From the NCBI GenBank assembly GCA_003075315.1, contig QDFQ01000002.1, positions 272,821 to 336,820 on the forward strand: a stretch of DNA of 64,000 bases, read 5' to 3'. The stretch is from Arthrobacter sp. TPD3018 (GTDB lineage: Bacteria; Pseudomonadota; Alphaproteobacteria; Sphingomonadales; Sphingomonadaceae). The translations under genes and the position numbers were made by a program. Under the pieces are notes generated by a model that did not search any database, was not told where the DNA came from, and saw only the letters and a list, made by a program, of their open reading frames with translations. Positions within the stretch are counted from its first letter, which is position 1, and the number at the start of each line of letters is the position of its first letter. Of this stretch, positions 1 through 8,759 are shown in pieces.

Positions 1-1302
1 GTCGAGGTGGAGACGGTGTTCGGCGGCGGCCTGTGGAATTGCTTCATCGATCCTGCGCAGATCGAGAACGCGCTGCTCAACCTCGCGATCAACGCGCGTG
101 ACGCGATGAGCGGTCAGGGTAAGCTGACCATCGAACTGTCCAACGCGCATCTCGACGACGCCTATGCCCGCACCCATGACGAGGTCGAGCCGGGCCAGTA
201 CGTCATGCTCGCGGTCAGCGACACGGGCACCGGCATGCCGCCCGAAATCGTCGACAAGGTCTTCGAACCCTTCTTCTCGACCAAGTCCGAGGGCAAGGGC
301 TCGGGCCTCGGCCTCTCCATGGTCTATGGCTTCGTCAAACAGTCGGGCGGCCATGTGAAGATCTATTCGGAGCCCGGCCACGGCACGACGATCAAACTGT
401 ACCTGCCGCGCAGCATGGACAGTGAGGACGTCGAGGTCATCGTCAACACCGGCGCGATCGAGGGCGGCACCGAAACGGTGCTGGTCGTCGAGGACGACGA
501 CGAGGTGCGCGCCACCGTGGTCGAGATGCTGGGCGATCTCGGCTATCGCGTGCTGAAGGCGGTGGACGCGCAAAGCGCGCTCAGCGTCATCGAAAGCGGC
601 ATCCCGATCGACATGCTGTTCACCGACGTGGTGATGCCCGGCACGCTCAAGAGTCCGGAATTAGCCCGCAAGGCGAAGGAGCGGCTGCCCGAGCTCGCGG
701 TGCTGTTCACCAGTGGCTATACCGAAAATTCGATCGTCCATGGCGGTCGCCTCGACGCCGGCGTCGAGCTGCTGTCGAAGCCGTACACGCGCGAGGCGCT
801 GGCCCGGAAGTTCCGCACGGTGCTGGCCAACCAGCGTCAGCGCAGCGCCAGTCTCGCCGCGCGCGACCTGACGACGGCGCCCGCCCCGCTGCGCAGCGCC
901 GCGGGCGCGGCGGGACAGGTCACGGTCCTGCTGGTCGAGGATGACGAGGTGATCCGCGCGACCACCGCCGAAATGCTGCAGGCCAGCGGCTATGTCGTCG
1001 TCGATGCGGCGAGCGCGGAGGATGCCGCCACCGCGCTCCAGACCGTACCGATCGACGTGTTGGTCACCGACGTCAATCTGCCCGGCGCCTCCGGCCCGGC
1101 CTTCGCGGCCCGCGCGCGCGATCTGCGTCCGGGCGTCGGCATCGTCTTCGCGACCGGCGACACGGCGGGCGTGCCGCCGGGCACGGGCGCGGTGCTGCTC
1201 GCCAAACCTTATGGTGCCGATGCGCTGCAGGCCGCGATCGCCGCAGCACGGACGGGCGAGACGCAGGTGCATGCGCGCAGGCTGGAACGCGAGGCGGACT
1301 GA
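1..1302 (+). CDS. hybrid sensor histidine kinase, C-terminal part (5' truncated by window)
   Basis: The reading frame is open from the first base, so the true start lies outside the window. What remains is an HATPase_c domain (N-box around NLAINARDAM, G1 DTGTGM, G2 GSGLGLSMVYG) followed by two receiver domains. The first begins at VLVVEDDDEV with phosphoacceptor Asp in LFTDVVMPG and Lys in SKPY; the second begins at VLLVEDDEVI with LVTDVNLPG and AKPY. The architecture HATPase-REC-REC is that of a cytoplasmic output module of a hybrid kinase feeding a phosphorelay. The first receiver has a short insertion after its MPG motif (TLKSPELA), as often seen in orphan hybrid kinases. Input domain and signal cannot be judged. 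Confidence 0.9.
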   Translation, partial: VEVETVFGGGLWNCFIDPAQIENALLNLAINARDAMSGQGKLTIELSNAHLDDAYARTHDEVEPGQYVMLAVSDTGTGMPPEIVDKVFEPFFSTKSEGKGSGLGLSMVYGFVKQSGGHVKIYSEPGHGTTIKLYLPRSMDSEDVEVIVNTGAIEGGTETVLVVEDDDEVRATVVEMLGDLGYRVLKAVDAQSALSVIESGIPIDMLFTDVVMPGTLKSPELARKAKERLPELAVLFTSGYTENSIVHGGRLDAGVELLSKPYTREALARKFRTVLANQRQRSASLAARDLTTAPAPLRSAAGAAGQVTVLLVEDDEVIRATTAEMLQASGYVVVDAASAEDAATALQTVPIDVLVTDVNLPGASGPAFAARARDLRPGVGIVFATGDTAGVPPGTGAVLLAKPYGADALQAAIAAARTGETQVHARRLEREAD

Positions 1303-1325
1303 CGGAACCGGGGGCGGCCGCGCCC

Positions 1326-1826
1326 TCAGCCGAACGGCAATTCGCCGTCGCGTCGTTCCAGCGCCAGCAATTGCGCCTTCACCGTCATGCCGCCCGCAAA
1401 GCCGGTCAGCTTGCCCGTCGATCCGACGACGCGGTGGCAGGGCACGATGATCGAGATCGGATTGCGCCCGTTCGCTGCGCCCACCGCCCGCGACGCATCC
1501 GGCCGGCCCAGCGCTCGCGCGATCGCGCCATAGCTGCGCGTCTCGCCATAGGGGATGGTCAGCAGCGCCGCCCACACCGCCTTTTGAAAGTCGGTCCCGC
1601 GCAGATCAAGCGGCACGTCGAAGACCCGCCATTCACCTGCGAAATAGGACGTCAGTTGCGCTGCCGCGGCCCGCAGTATTGCATGGTCGTCCCCCTGCAC
1701 CGTCGTCGCCAACGGCACCCGCCGGGGATCCTCCTCCGGCCACAGCACGGCGACGAGACCGGCGTCACTCGCCACCAGCGTCAGAACACCCACGGGGGAA
1801 ACGAGGCGCGTGGCGGCGAGCGTCAT
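1326..1826 (-). CDS. ogt: methylated-DNA--[protein]-cysteine S-methyltransferase
   Basis: Suicide DNA repair protein that removes the alkyl group from O6-alkylguanine onto its own cysteine. The 166-residue protein has the N-terminal MGMT fold and the C-terminal catalytic domain with the diagnostic IVPCHRVV motif (acceptor Cys130), the helix-turn-helix segment SYGAIARALGRPDASRAVGAANGRNP and the upstream TDFQKAVWAAL helix. No AdaA-type zinc domain is present, so this is the stand-alone Ogt form. It sits tail to tail with the kinase fragment and upstream of the DUF3597 gene on the same strand. A second alkylation repair gene (glycosylase, 3758-4309) lies nearby, but they are on opposite strands. 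Confidence 0.93.
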   Translation of the reverse strand: MTLAATRLVSPVGVLTLVASDAGLVAVLWPEEDPRRVPLATTVQGDDHAILRAAAAQLTSYFAGEWRVFDVPLDLRGTDFQKAVWAALLTIPYGETRSYGAIARALGRPDASRAVGAANGRNPISIIVPCHRVVGSTGKLTGFAGGMTVKAQLLALERRDGELPFG

Positions 1827-1867
1827 GGCGTCCGGGCTAACCCGAACGCCGACGTCGGGAAAGCCCG

Positions 1868-2287
1868 TCAGTTGCGCAGCGAATCCGGCACGATCCCGCC
1901 ATTCTCGGCCAGCTTCGCCATCACCGCCTTGTGCAGCGCGATATTCTGTTCGGCGCTGCCGTCTTCGCCCGCATGGACGCCCAGTTCCTGCCCCAGTTCG
2001 CGCCGCGCAGCGAGGCTGGAATCAAGGTCGAGCAGCTTGAGCAGGTCGACGATCGACGATTGATAATTGCCTCCGCCATTCTTCATCGTCGCCATCTCCG
2101 CCAGCACCGCGCCGACATCGACCGGCGCCGCGGGCGTCGGCGCGGCGGGGGCGGCAGGGGCCTGCGGCGGCGCAGAGGTCGGCTGCGGCGCCTGCGGTGC
2201 AGCCTGCGCCGGTGCCGGGGTCGGAGCGGCCGAAGCGGCAGGCTTGTGGCCGAAAACCTTGCTCATGATGCTGCCGAAGATGCTCAT
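1868..2287 (-). CDS. DUF3597 domain protein
   Basis: Small protein of unknown function, 139 residues. It starts MSIFGSIMSKVFG, runs through a long Ala/Pro/Gln-rich low-complexity linker (about residues 16-58) and ends in a compact helical domain with motifs VDVGAVLAEMA, SSIVDLLKLLDLDSSLAARRELG and HKAVMAKLAENGG, which is the DUF3597 signature. Start: an ATG two codons further upstream (2293) is possible, but GGGAG sits 7 bases before the ATG at 2287, so that one is preferred. No signal peptide. The domain is often annotated as LysM-like or BON-associated; I see nothing here that reveals a function. Confidence 0.85.
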   Translation of the reverse strand: MSIFGSIMSKVFGHKPAASAAPTPAPAQAAPQAPQPTSAPPQAPAAPAAPTPAAPVDVGAVLAEMATMKNGGGNYQSSIVDLLKLLDLDSSLAARRELGQELGVHAGEDGSAEQNIALHKAVMAKLAENGGIVPDSLRN

Positions 2288-2419
2288 CGTCATGCTCCCG
2301 TTGCGTCGCCGAAGCAGCGACCGTCGCGCCCTCAAACGTCGATGTGCGCCGAATGCTCCCCGCGCCGGAACGCAGCGCCGCGTCCGAACGTTGGCCACCC
2401 CGGATTGAGGGAGTGGACA

Positions 2420-3025
2420 ATGTCTAAGAATTTCATGGGGATCGCATCGGCCGCAGCGCTCGCATTGGCGCTGTCCGCCTGCGGATCGCGCACCGATACC
2501 GCCAACAGCCCGGACGCCACGATGGCGAACGACACCGCGGGCTTCGACGCCGCCAATGCCGGTGCGACCGGCGCCAACATGGGTGCCGCGGCGCGTCCCG
2601 CCGCCGGCCAGACCTTCGTCAACACCGCGGCTGCAAGCGACGCGTTCGAAATCGCCAGCTCGAAGCTCGCGCTCGACAACAGCTCGTCGGCCGCGATCAA
2701 GAAATATGCGAACCAGATGATCGCCGCCCATACCGCGTCGACGGATAAGCTGAAGGCGACCGTTTCGGGCCTCACCCCGGCGCTCACGCCCGATCCGACG
2801 CTCAACGCCGATCAGCAGGCGAAGCTCGACTCGCTGAAAGGCCTGACCGGCACCGCCTTCGACACCGCATATATCGCGGCGCAGCAGCAGGCGCACCAGC
2901 AGGCCTATGACATGCTGACCGCCTATGGCGCGACCGGCGACGTGCCTGCGCTGAAGACCTTCGCCACCGGCCTCGCGCCCACCGTCGCGGCGCACCTCAA
3001 CATGGCAAAGGGCCTGAAGGCCTAA
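2420..3025 (+). CDS. DUF4142 putative lipoprotein
   Basis: Exported protein of 201 residues. It starts MSKNFMGIASAAALALALSAC, a signal peptide ending in a lipobox LSAC, so Cys21 is the predicted lipidation site. The mature part has a low-complexity Asn/Ala/Gly segment, then a four-helix DUF4142 domain: FVNTAAASDAFEIASSKLAL, IKKYANQMIAAHTASTDKL, AQQQAHQQAYDML and FATGLAPTVAAHLNMA. The family is ferritin-like in fold and common in the periplasm of Alphaproteobacteria; no metal ligands are obvious and its role is unknown. An AGGGAG ribosome site lies 6 bases before the ATG. It diverges from the DUF3597 gene across about 130 bases that should hold both promoters. Confidence 0.88.
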   Translation: MSKNFMGIASAAALALALSACGSRTDTANSPDATMANDTAGFDAANAGATGANMGAAARPAAGQTFVNTAAASDAFEIASSKLALDNSSSAAIKKYANQMIAAHTASTDKLKATVSGLTPALTPDPTLNADQQAKLDSLKGLTGTAFDTAYIAAQQQAHQQAYDMLTAYGATGDVPALKTFATGLAPTVAAHLNMAKGLKA

Positions 3026-3044
3026 ACCAAGCCCGGCATCACGC

Positions 3045-3416
3045 TCAGCGCGGATGACGCCGCGCGAGCGCGATGCCGGCCAGATTCTTCGACCGCGGCA
3101 CATGGCGGACATGGACGCGATCGAAGCCCTTGCGCGCCTGTAGCCAGGCGTCGCGATGCGGCAGCAGTTGCGGGCTGCGGCATGCCCAGCGCCCCAGTGC
3201 CTGTTCGACGATCGTCAGCGCATCGCCGATGAACAGCACGTCGCGGGCGCCCGCGGCGGTGGCGATCGCTGCGGCATAGCGCAGCGCCAGCCACTCCGCC
3301 GTGCAATTGTCGCCAACGCCGATGTCGTCGAGAATATAGGCATGGCCATGGGCAACTACGCTGATCTCCATCCGCGTCGGATCGCCCCGCGCGCCGCCGT
3401 CGAAATACAGCGTCAT
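3045..3416 (-). CDS. RNase H-like protein
   Basis: A 123-residue protein with the RNase H fold: first strand YFDGGARGDP (first acidic residue), a predicted helix CTAEWLALRYAAAIA with the second acidic residue (Glu), VLFIGDALTIVEQALG with the third (Asp), and HVRHVPRSKNLAGIALAR, which matches the usual HVPRExNxxADxLA end. At the position of the fourth carboxylate (ADxLA) it has AGIALA, so the tetrad looks incomplete. AGGGAG 3 bases before the ATG at 3416 supports this start. It would act on RNA in RNA/DNA hybrids if active. It converges with the DUF4142 gene; a second, full-length RNase HI probably exists elsewhere. Confidence 0.82.
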   Translation of the reverse strand: MTLYFDGGARGDPTRMEISVVAHGHAYILDDIGVGDNCTAEWLALRYAAAIATAAGARDVLFIGDALTIVEQALGRWACRSPQLLPHRDAWLQARKGFDRVHVRHVPRSKNLAGIALARRHPR

Positions 3417-3489
3417 CCGCTCCCTTGCGGAACGTCGCCGGCCCTCCATTTTTATGTCCCCGAACAACGCAGATGCGTCAGGAGCCGTC

Positions 3490-3741
3490 ATGACCGATAC
3501 CCGCAAGGCCGTGTTGCACCGGATGGTGCTTGCCGACCATATCTGCCCGTTCGGCGTGCGCGCCAAGGAGATCCTGCAATCCGAAGGGTTTGAGGTCGAG
3601 GACCATATCCTGCGCACGCGCGAAGAGGTCGATGCCTTCAAGGCGGAGCGCGGCCTCGCGACCACGCCGTTGATCGAGATCGACGGAGAGGTGATCGGCG
3701 GCAGCGACGATCTGGAGCGCTGGCTCGCCAAGGTCGATTGA
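3490..3741 (+). CDS. glutaredoxin-like protein
   Basis: An 83-residue thioredoxin-fold protein. The active site is ADHICPFGVRAKEIL, i.e. CPFG instead of the classical CPYC or the monothiol CGFS, so only the N-terminal cysteine remains and catalysis would be monothiol. The cis-proline motif ATTPLIEIDGEVIGGSDDLERWL is intact, as is the terminal GG-D helix that binds glutathione in glutaredoxins. GGAG 6 bases before the ATG at 3490 supports the start. The gene diverges from the RNase H-like gene and is followed after 16 bases by the glycosylase gene on the same strand, so the two may be cotranscribed. Confidence 0.85.
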   Translation: MTDTRKAVLHRMVLADHICPFGVRAKEILQSEGFEVEDHILRTREEVDAFKAERGLATTPLIEIDGEVIGGSDDLERWLAKVD

Positions 3742-3757
3742 GCGCGACACCCGCGCC

Positions 3758-4309
3758 ATGTCGGCGCCTGCCACCGTCTTCGATCGTGACGTCGAACAGG
3801 TCGCGCGGGCGCTGATCGGCGCGACCCTGCTGGTCGATGGCGTCGGTGGCACGATCGTCGAGACGGAGGCCTATGACGCCGACGACCCCGCCTCGCACAG
3901 CGCGCGCGGTCCTTCGCCGCGCAATGCCGCGATGTTCGGGCCGGCGGGACGTGCCTATGTCTACCGCAGCTACGGCATCCACTGGTGCTTCAACATCGTG
4001 TGCGCGCCCGGCAGCGCGGTGCTGATCCGCGCGCTCGAACCCACGCACGGTCTCGATACGATGATCGCGCGCCGGGGCCTCGCCGATCCGCGCCTGCTCT
4101 GCGCCGGCCCGGGGCGGCTGTGCCAGGCACTCGGCGTGGATGCGCGGCTCGATCACGCTCCGATCGATGCGCCACCCTTCACGCTGATCCCCGCCACCAG
4201 CGCAGCGCCCCTGCACGCCGGCCCGCGCATCGGCATCACTCGCGCGGTGGATACGCCATGGCGCTTCTGCCTCGCCGGTTCACGTTACCTCAGCCGGCCT
4301 GCGCGTTAG
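3758..4309 (+). CDS. DNA-3-methyladenine glycosylase, AAG/MPG family
   Basis: Base-excision repair glycosylase that removes 3-methyladenine, hypoxanthine and other alkylated purines. The 183-residue protein shows the family motifs in order: catalytic IVETEAYDADDPASHS (Glu activates the water), TPRN-like PSPRNAAMFGPAGRAYVYRSYGIHWCFNIV, AVLIRALEP, GPGRLCQALGVD and the C-terminal GPRIGITRAVDTPWRF. Length is typical for bacterial members. The upstream 16-base spacing to the glutaredoxin-like gene suggests a small operon. Downstream is a REP-like inverted repeat rather than a U-rich terminator. Confidence 0.93.
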   Translation: MSAPATVFDRDVEQVARALIGATLLVDGVGGTIVETEAYDADDPASHSARGPSPRNAAMFGPAGRAYVYRSYGIHWCFNIVCAPGSAVLIRALEPTHGLDTMIARRGLADPRLLCAGPGRLCQALGVDARLDHAPIDAPPFTLIPATSAAPLHAGPRIGITRAVDTPWRFCLAGSRYLSRPAR

Positions 4310-4327
4310 ACGGGACGATAGTTGATC

Positions 4328-4404
4328 CGTCATTGCGAGCGCAGCGAAGCAATCAAGAGCCGCACCAGGACGCCCTGGATTGCTTTGCTGCGCTCGCAAT
4401 GACG
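4328..4404. repeat. REP-like inverted repeat, CGTCATTGCGAGCG family
   Basis: Two 27-base arms at 4328-4354 and 4378-4404 are reverse complements with a single mismatch; the arms start CGTCATTGCGAGCGCAGC and the loop is 23 bases. The outer core CGTCATTGCGA recurs at 22639, so this is a dispersed intergenic element, not a gene-specific site. It lies between the glycosylase gene and the small exported-protein gene. Lack of a following T-run argues against a simple terminator; it may still stabilise the upstream mRNA end. The rest of the 283-base gap 4310-4592 shows no gene that I can support. Confidence 0.85.
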
Positions 4405-4592
4405 CAAAGTGGGCAGCTTAAACCTCCCACGCCAAAGCCGCCGACCATCGGCAAGATGCACCAGCTTTCGGCGCGTTTCGCACCTCACCAAAAGGCAGAA
4501 AGCGCAGATTTCCGCCATTCCAGTGTTTGGCATGCATAATGCACTACCACAGTCGCAGCCGGATTGGGCTGTCGCCTCTGGGAGGAAAGTCC

Positions 4593-4838
4593 ATGTTCGC
4601 CACCACGCTCGCCGCCGCCATCCTGTCGATCACCACGCCCGCCGCCGCACCGGCACCAGCCCCCGCAGCGCCTGCCGCCGGCCAGAGCGACGCCGCCGCC
4701 CAGCCTGCCAAGGGCCGGTACAACCCGCGCGTCTGCGTCGTCGATTACCCGACCGGCACGCGCATCCCGACCAAGACCTGCAAGCCGCTCGAAGTTTGGC
4801 GTCACACCGACGGTATCGACCCGCTGCCCGGCAAGTGA
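4593..4838 (+). CDS. small exported protein, unknown function
   Basis: An 81-residue protein with a signal peptide (MFATTLAAAILSITTPAAA), an Ala/Pro-rich linker, and a short conserved-looking tail RVCVVDYPTGTRIPTKTCKP followed by EVWRH. The two cysteines 15 residues apart could form a disulfide in the periplasm. GGAGG at 4581-4585, 7 bases before the ATG, fixes the start. I believe similar Cys-TGTRIP-Cys proteins occur in other sphingomonads, but their function is unknown to me. It precedes the trehalose operon by 121 bases; cotranscription is possible but not shown. Confidence 0.75.
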   Translation: MFATTLAAAILSITTPAAAPAPAPAAPAAGQSDAAAQPAKGRYNPRVCVVDYPTGTRIPTKTCKPLEVWRHTDGIDPLPGK

Positions 4839-4959
4839 GTCTTCGGAATGCCGGCCGCACGTCCGCCTCATGGCGGGATGTGCGGCCGGGCTGCGATCGA
4901 CGAGGACCTTCCATGCTGCGCCTGCGTTCTCGCAGGCACACATCAAGGGGGTCCTCATC

Positions 4960-7068
4960 TTGCACAGCCTGCCCGACCGGCTCGACGCCGGCTCGCCCTA
5001 TCCGCTCGGCGCGACGTTCGACGGCCTGGGCGTCAATTTCGCGGTCTATTCCGCAAATGCCGATGCGATCGAGCTGTGCCTGTTCGACGCCACCGGCAAG
5101 CGCGAGCTGAAGCGCATCGCTTTGCCCGAATGCACCGACGAGGTGTGGCACGGCTATCTGCCCGACGCCGGCCCGGGCCTGCTCTACGGCTACCGCGCGC
5201 ACGGCCGCTACGAGCCCGAGAACGGCCACCGCTTCAATCCCAACAAGCTGCTGCTCGACCCCTATGCCCGCAAGCTGCACGGCCAGATCAAATGGACCGA
5301 CGCGCTGCACGGCTACAAGGTCGGCCACCCGAAGGAGGACCTCTCCTTCGACAAGCGCGACAGCGCGCCCGCCATGCCCAAGGCGGTCGTCGTCGACGAT
5401 CATTGGGACTGGTCGCGCGACACCAAGCCCAACACGCCCTGGTCTGAAACCGTCATCTACGAAGCGCACGTCAAGGGCCTGACCAAGCTGATGGAGCTGG
5501 TTCCGCCGAACGAACGCGGCACCTATGCCGGCCTCGGCCACCCCGCCGTCATCGCGCACCTGAAGCGCATCGGCGTCACCGCGCTCGAACTGCTGCCCAT
5601 CCACAGCTTTACCCAGGACCGCTTCCTGCAGGAAAAGGGCCTGAAGAACTATTGGGGCTATAACACGCTCGGCTTCTTCGCGCCGGAACAGGCGTATATG
5701 TCGTCAGACAGCCAGGACGAGCTGCGCCGCGCCGTCCATCGCCTGCACAAGGCGGGGATCGAGGTGATCCTGGACGTCGTCTACAATCACACCTGCGAAG
5801 GCAGCGAAAAAGGCCCCACCCTGTCGTGGCGCGGGCTCGACAACGCCAGCTATTACCGCCTGGTCAAGGACCAGCCGCGCTACAGCATCAACGATACCGG
5901 CACCGGCAACACGCTCAACCTCAGCAAGGCGCGCGTCATCCAGATGGTGACGGACAGTCTGCGCTATTGGGCGACCAGCTTCGGCATCGACGGCTTCCGC
6001 TTCGATCTCGGCCTGACGCTGGGGCGCGAGGAGCATGGCTTCGATCCCGGCGCCGCCTTCTTCGACGTCGTCCGGCAGGACCCGGTGCTCGGCCGCCTGA
6101 AACTGATGGCGGAGCCGTGGGACGTCGGTCCGGGTGGCTATCAGCTCGGTAATTTTCCGCCTGGCTTCGCGGAGTGGAACGACAAGTATCGCGACACCGT
6201 CCGCCAGTTCTGGCGGGGCGATGCGGGCCAGCGCGCCGATCTCGCCGCGCGTCTGGCGGGATCGGGCGACCTGTTCGACCGCCGCTCGCGCCGGCCTTGG
6301 GCGAGCATCAACCTGCTCTCGGCGCACGACGGCTTCACGCTCGCCGACACGGTGATGTACGAAGAGCGCCACAACGAAGCGAATGGCGAGGACAACCGCG
6401 ACGGCCACGACAACAACCATTCGCGCAACTGGGGCCACGAAGGCCCGACCGACGATGCCGCGATCAACGACGCGCGCGGGCGCGTACAGCGATCGATGCT
6501 GACAACGCTGCTCGCCTCGCTCGGCACGCCGATGCTGGTCGCGGGCGACGAGTTCGGCCGCACGCAACAGGGCAACAACAACGCCTATTGTCAGGATAAT
6601 GCGATCAGCTGGCTCGACTGGCAGGCCGCCGCAAGCGCAGAGGGGCAGACGCAGATCGATTACGTCGCCCGCCTCGCCGACTTGCGCCGCCGCTTCTGCG
6701 TGCTGCGCGCGCCGACCTTCCTCTACGGGCAGGATACGCCCGGACAGGGCATCAACGACATCGAATGGTGGGACGAGCGCGGACAGCAGCTCAGCGCCGA
6801 CGACTGGCAGAATCCCGAAGGCCGCGCGCTGATGATGCGCCGTGCCAGCCGTAACGCGGCCGGCGAGCTGGAAGTGGTGTCGCTGCTCCTCAACGGCTCG
6901 CCCGATCCCGTCACCTTCCACCTTCCCCCGCCGCACGCGACGCGTATCGTCCTGATCGACAGCGCCAAGCCCGATCAGGGCGAGGTGGAGATCGAGGACA
7001 CCTATGAGGTCGCCCCCCAGGGCGCCGTCCTCCTCACCTGGACCGGCGCGTTCGAGGATCGGGCATGA
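4960..7068 (+). CDS. glgX: glycogen debranching enzyme GlgX (isoamylase type)
   Basis: GH13 isoamylase-type enzyme that hydrolyses alpha-1,6 branches of glycogen limit dextrin in the cytoplasm. The 702-residue protein has the N-terminal CBM48 start (GSPYPLGATFDGLGVNFAVYS), then the barrel with catalytic nucleophile Asp349 (GFRFDLG), acid/base Glu385 (MAEPWDVG) and Asp457 (SAHDGF), and a C-terminal beta domain. The start chosen is TTG at 4960: it has AGGGGG 8 bases upstream and gives the usual family N-terminus; no ATG fits. It heads a four-gene set joined by ATGA overlaps and supplies linear chains to MalQ and TreY. Confidence 0.93.
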   Translation: MHSLPDRLDAGSPYPLGATFDGLGVNFAVYSANADAIELCLFDATGKRELKRIALPECTDEVWHGYLPDAGPGLLYGYRAHGRYEPENGHRFNPNKLLLDPYARKLHGQIKWTDALHGYKVGHPKEDLSFDKRDSAPAMPKAVVVDDHWDWSRDTKPNTPWSETVIYEAHVKGLTKLMELVPPNERGTYAGLGHPAVIAHLKRIGVTALELLPIHSFTQDRFLQEKGLKNYWGYNTLGFFAPEQAYMSSDSQDELRRAVHRLHKAGIEVILDVVYNHTCEGSEKGPTLSWRGLDNASYYRLVKDQPRYSINDTGTGNTLNLSKARVIQMVTDSLRYWATSFGIDGFRFDLGLTLGREEHGFDPGAAFFDVVRQDPVLGRLKLMAEPWDVGPGGYQLGNFPPGFAEWNDKYRDTVRQFWRGDAGQRADLAARLAGSGDLFDRRSRRPWASINLLSAHDGFTLADTVMYEERHNEANGEDNRDGHDNNHSRNWGHEGPTDDAAINDARGRVQRSMLTTLLASLGTPMLVAGDEFGRTQQGNNNAYCQDNAISWLDWQAAASAEGQTQIDYVARLADLRRRFCVLRAPTFLYGQDTPGQGINDIEWWDERGQQLSADDWQNPEGRALMMRRASRNAAGELEVVSLLLNGSPDPVTFHLPPPHATRIVLIDSAKPDQGEVEIEDTYEVAPQGAVLLTWTGAFEDRA

Positions 7069-8759
7069 CACAGGGCTGGGGCGCGACGCTGCTCGCCGAC
7101 GGGCGGACCCGCTTCGCGCTATGGGCTCCCGACGCGGGGGGCGTGGATCTCGATATCGCCGGCGCCCCTTCGCTCGCAATGGCGGCGCAGGAGGACGGCT
7201 GGTTCGTCGCGACGACGCAGGCCCCCGCCGGCACGCGCTACCGCTTCCGCATCGGCGACACGGTCGTCCCCGACCCCGCCTCCCGCGCGCAATCGGGCGG
7301 CGTCCATGGCTGGAGCCTCGTCATCGATCCGGCCTATCCCTGGACCGTCACCGACTGGCGCGGGCGGCCGTGGGAAGAGACGGTGCTCGTCGAGCTGCAC
7401 CCCGGCCTGCTCGACGGCTTTCGCGGCGTCATCGACCAGCTTCCGACTATTGCCGCGACCGGGATCACCGCCATCGAACTGATGCCCGTCGGCGCCTTCG
7501 GCGGCACGCGCGGCTGGGGCTATGACGGCGTGCTGCCGTATGCGCCGCACGAAAATTATGGCGCCCCCGCCGATTTGCAGGCGCTGGTGGACGCCGCGCA
7601 CGGCTTCGGCCTCTCCGTCTTCCTCGACGTCGTCTACAACCACTTCGGCCCCGACGGGAATTACATCGGCCAATATGCCGCCGGCTTCTTCGATGCTGAG
7701 GTCCACACCCCCTGGGGCGGCGCGGTCGCGATGCACGAAGACGCCGTCCACCGCTTCTTCGTCGACAATGCGCTGATGTGGCTGCGCGACTATCGCATCG
7801 ACGGCCTGCGCTTCGACGCGGTCCACGCCATCGCCGACGACGCCTTCCTCGACGCGATGGCGGCCGAAATCCGGGAAAGTTTCCCGGATCGCCACATCCA
7901 CCTCGTCCTCGAAAACGAGCGCAACGACGCCGCTAGGTTGCGGCATGGCGGCTATGACGCGCAGTGGAACGACGATTTCCACAACGTGCTCCACGTCCTG
8001 CTGACGGGCGAGACCAGCGCCTATTACACCGACTTCGCCGATCGCCCGGCCGAGCGCCTCGCTCGCTGCCTGGCGGAAGGCTTCATCTATCAGGGCGAAG
8101 GCTCCGCCAACCACGACGGCAAGCCGCGCGGCACGCCCAGCGCGCACCTGTCGCCGACACGCTTCGTGTCGTTCCTTCAGAATCACGACCAGATCGGCAA
8201 TCGCGCGCTCGGCGAGCGGCTGACGGTGCTGACCGATCCCGCCAGGCTGCGCGCCGCGACCGCGTTGCTGCTGCTCGCCCCGCAAATCCCCTTGCTGTTC
8301 ATGGGCGACACCGACGGCAGCGAGACGCCCTTCCTGTTCTTCACCGATTTCCACGACGAGCTCGCCGACGCGGTGCGCGAGGGCCGGCGCAAGGAATTCG
8401 CCAAGTTCGACGCCTTCGCCGACCCGCAGGCGCGCGAACGCATCCCCGATCCCAACGCCCGCAGCACCTTCGACGCGTCGCGACCCGATCCCGGGCCCGA
8501 CGCCGCCGCATGGCGTGCGCTGTACCGCGACCTGATCGCGCTGCGCATGACCCATATCGTCCCCCACCTTGCCGGTGCGATCGCGATCGGCGCACAGGCG
8601 ACCGGCGACGCCGCGGTCACAGCCCGTTGGCGCTTGGCTGACGGCAGCACGCTTACCATCGCGCTCGACCTCGCCGACACGCCCGCGCCGCTTGCCGCGG
8701 GCGACGGCGACCTGCTGCACGCCGAGGGCGACCGCTTCGCCGCCTGGATCGCGCGATGA
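7065..8759 (+). CDS. treZ: malto-oligosyltrehalose trehalohydrolase
   Basis: GH13 enzyme that cleaves trehalose from the reducing end of maltooligosyl-trehalose made by TreY. The 564-residue protein has an N-terminal immunoglobulin-like domain (FALWAPDAGGVDLDI), the GYDGV..YAPHENYG segment typical of TreZ, nucleophile Asp251 (GLRFDAVHAI), acid Glu283 (VLENERND) and the LQNHDQIGNR third-carboxylate motif. Length matches the family. The start codon overlaps the glgX stop by 4 bases (ATGA), and its own stop overlaps the malQ start the same way, indicating translational coupling. Confidence 0.95.
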   Translation: MTQGWGATLLADGRTRFALWAPDAGGVDLDIAGAPSLAMAAQEDGWFVATTQAPAGTRYRFRIGDTVVPDPASRAQSGGVHGWSLVIDPAYPWTVTDWRGRPWEETVLVELHPGLLDGFRGVIDQLPTIAATGITAIELMPVGAFGGTRGWGYDGVLPYAPHENYGAPADLQALVDAAHGFGLSVFLDVVYNHFGPDGNYIGQYAAGFFDAEVHTPWGGAVAMHEDAVHRFFVDNALMWLRDYRIDGLRFDAVHAIADDAFLDAMAAEIRESFPDRHIHLVLENERNDAARLRHGGYDAQWNDDFHNVLHVLLTGETSAYYTDFADRPAERLARCLAEGFIYQGEGSANHDGKPRGTPSAHLSPTRFVSFLQNHDQIGNRALGERLTVLTDPARLRAATALLLLAPQIPLLFMGDTDGSETPFLFFTDFHDELADAVREGRRKEFAKFDAFADPQARERIPDPNARSTFDASRPDPGPDAAAWRALYRDLIALRMTHIVPHLAGAIAIGAQATGDAAVTARWRLADGSTLTIALDLADTPAPLAAGDGDLLHAEGDRFAAWIAR

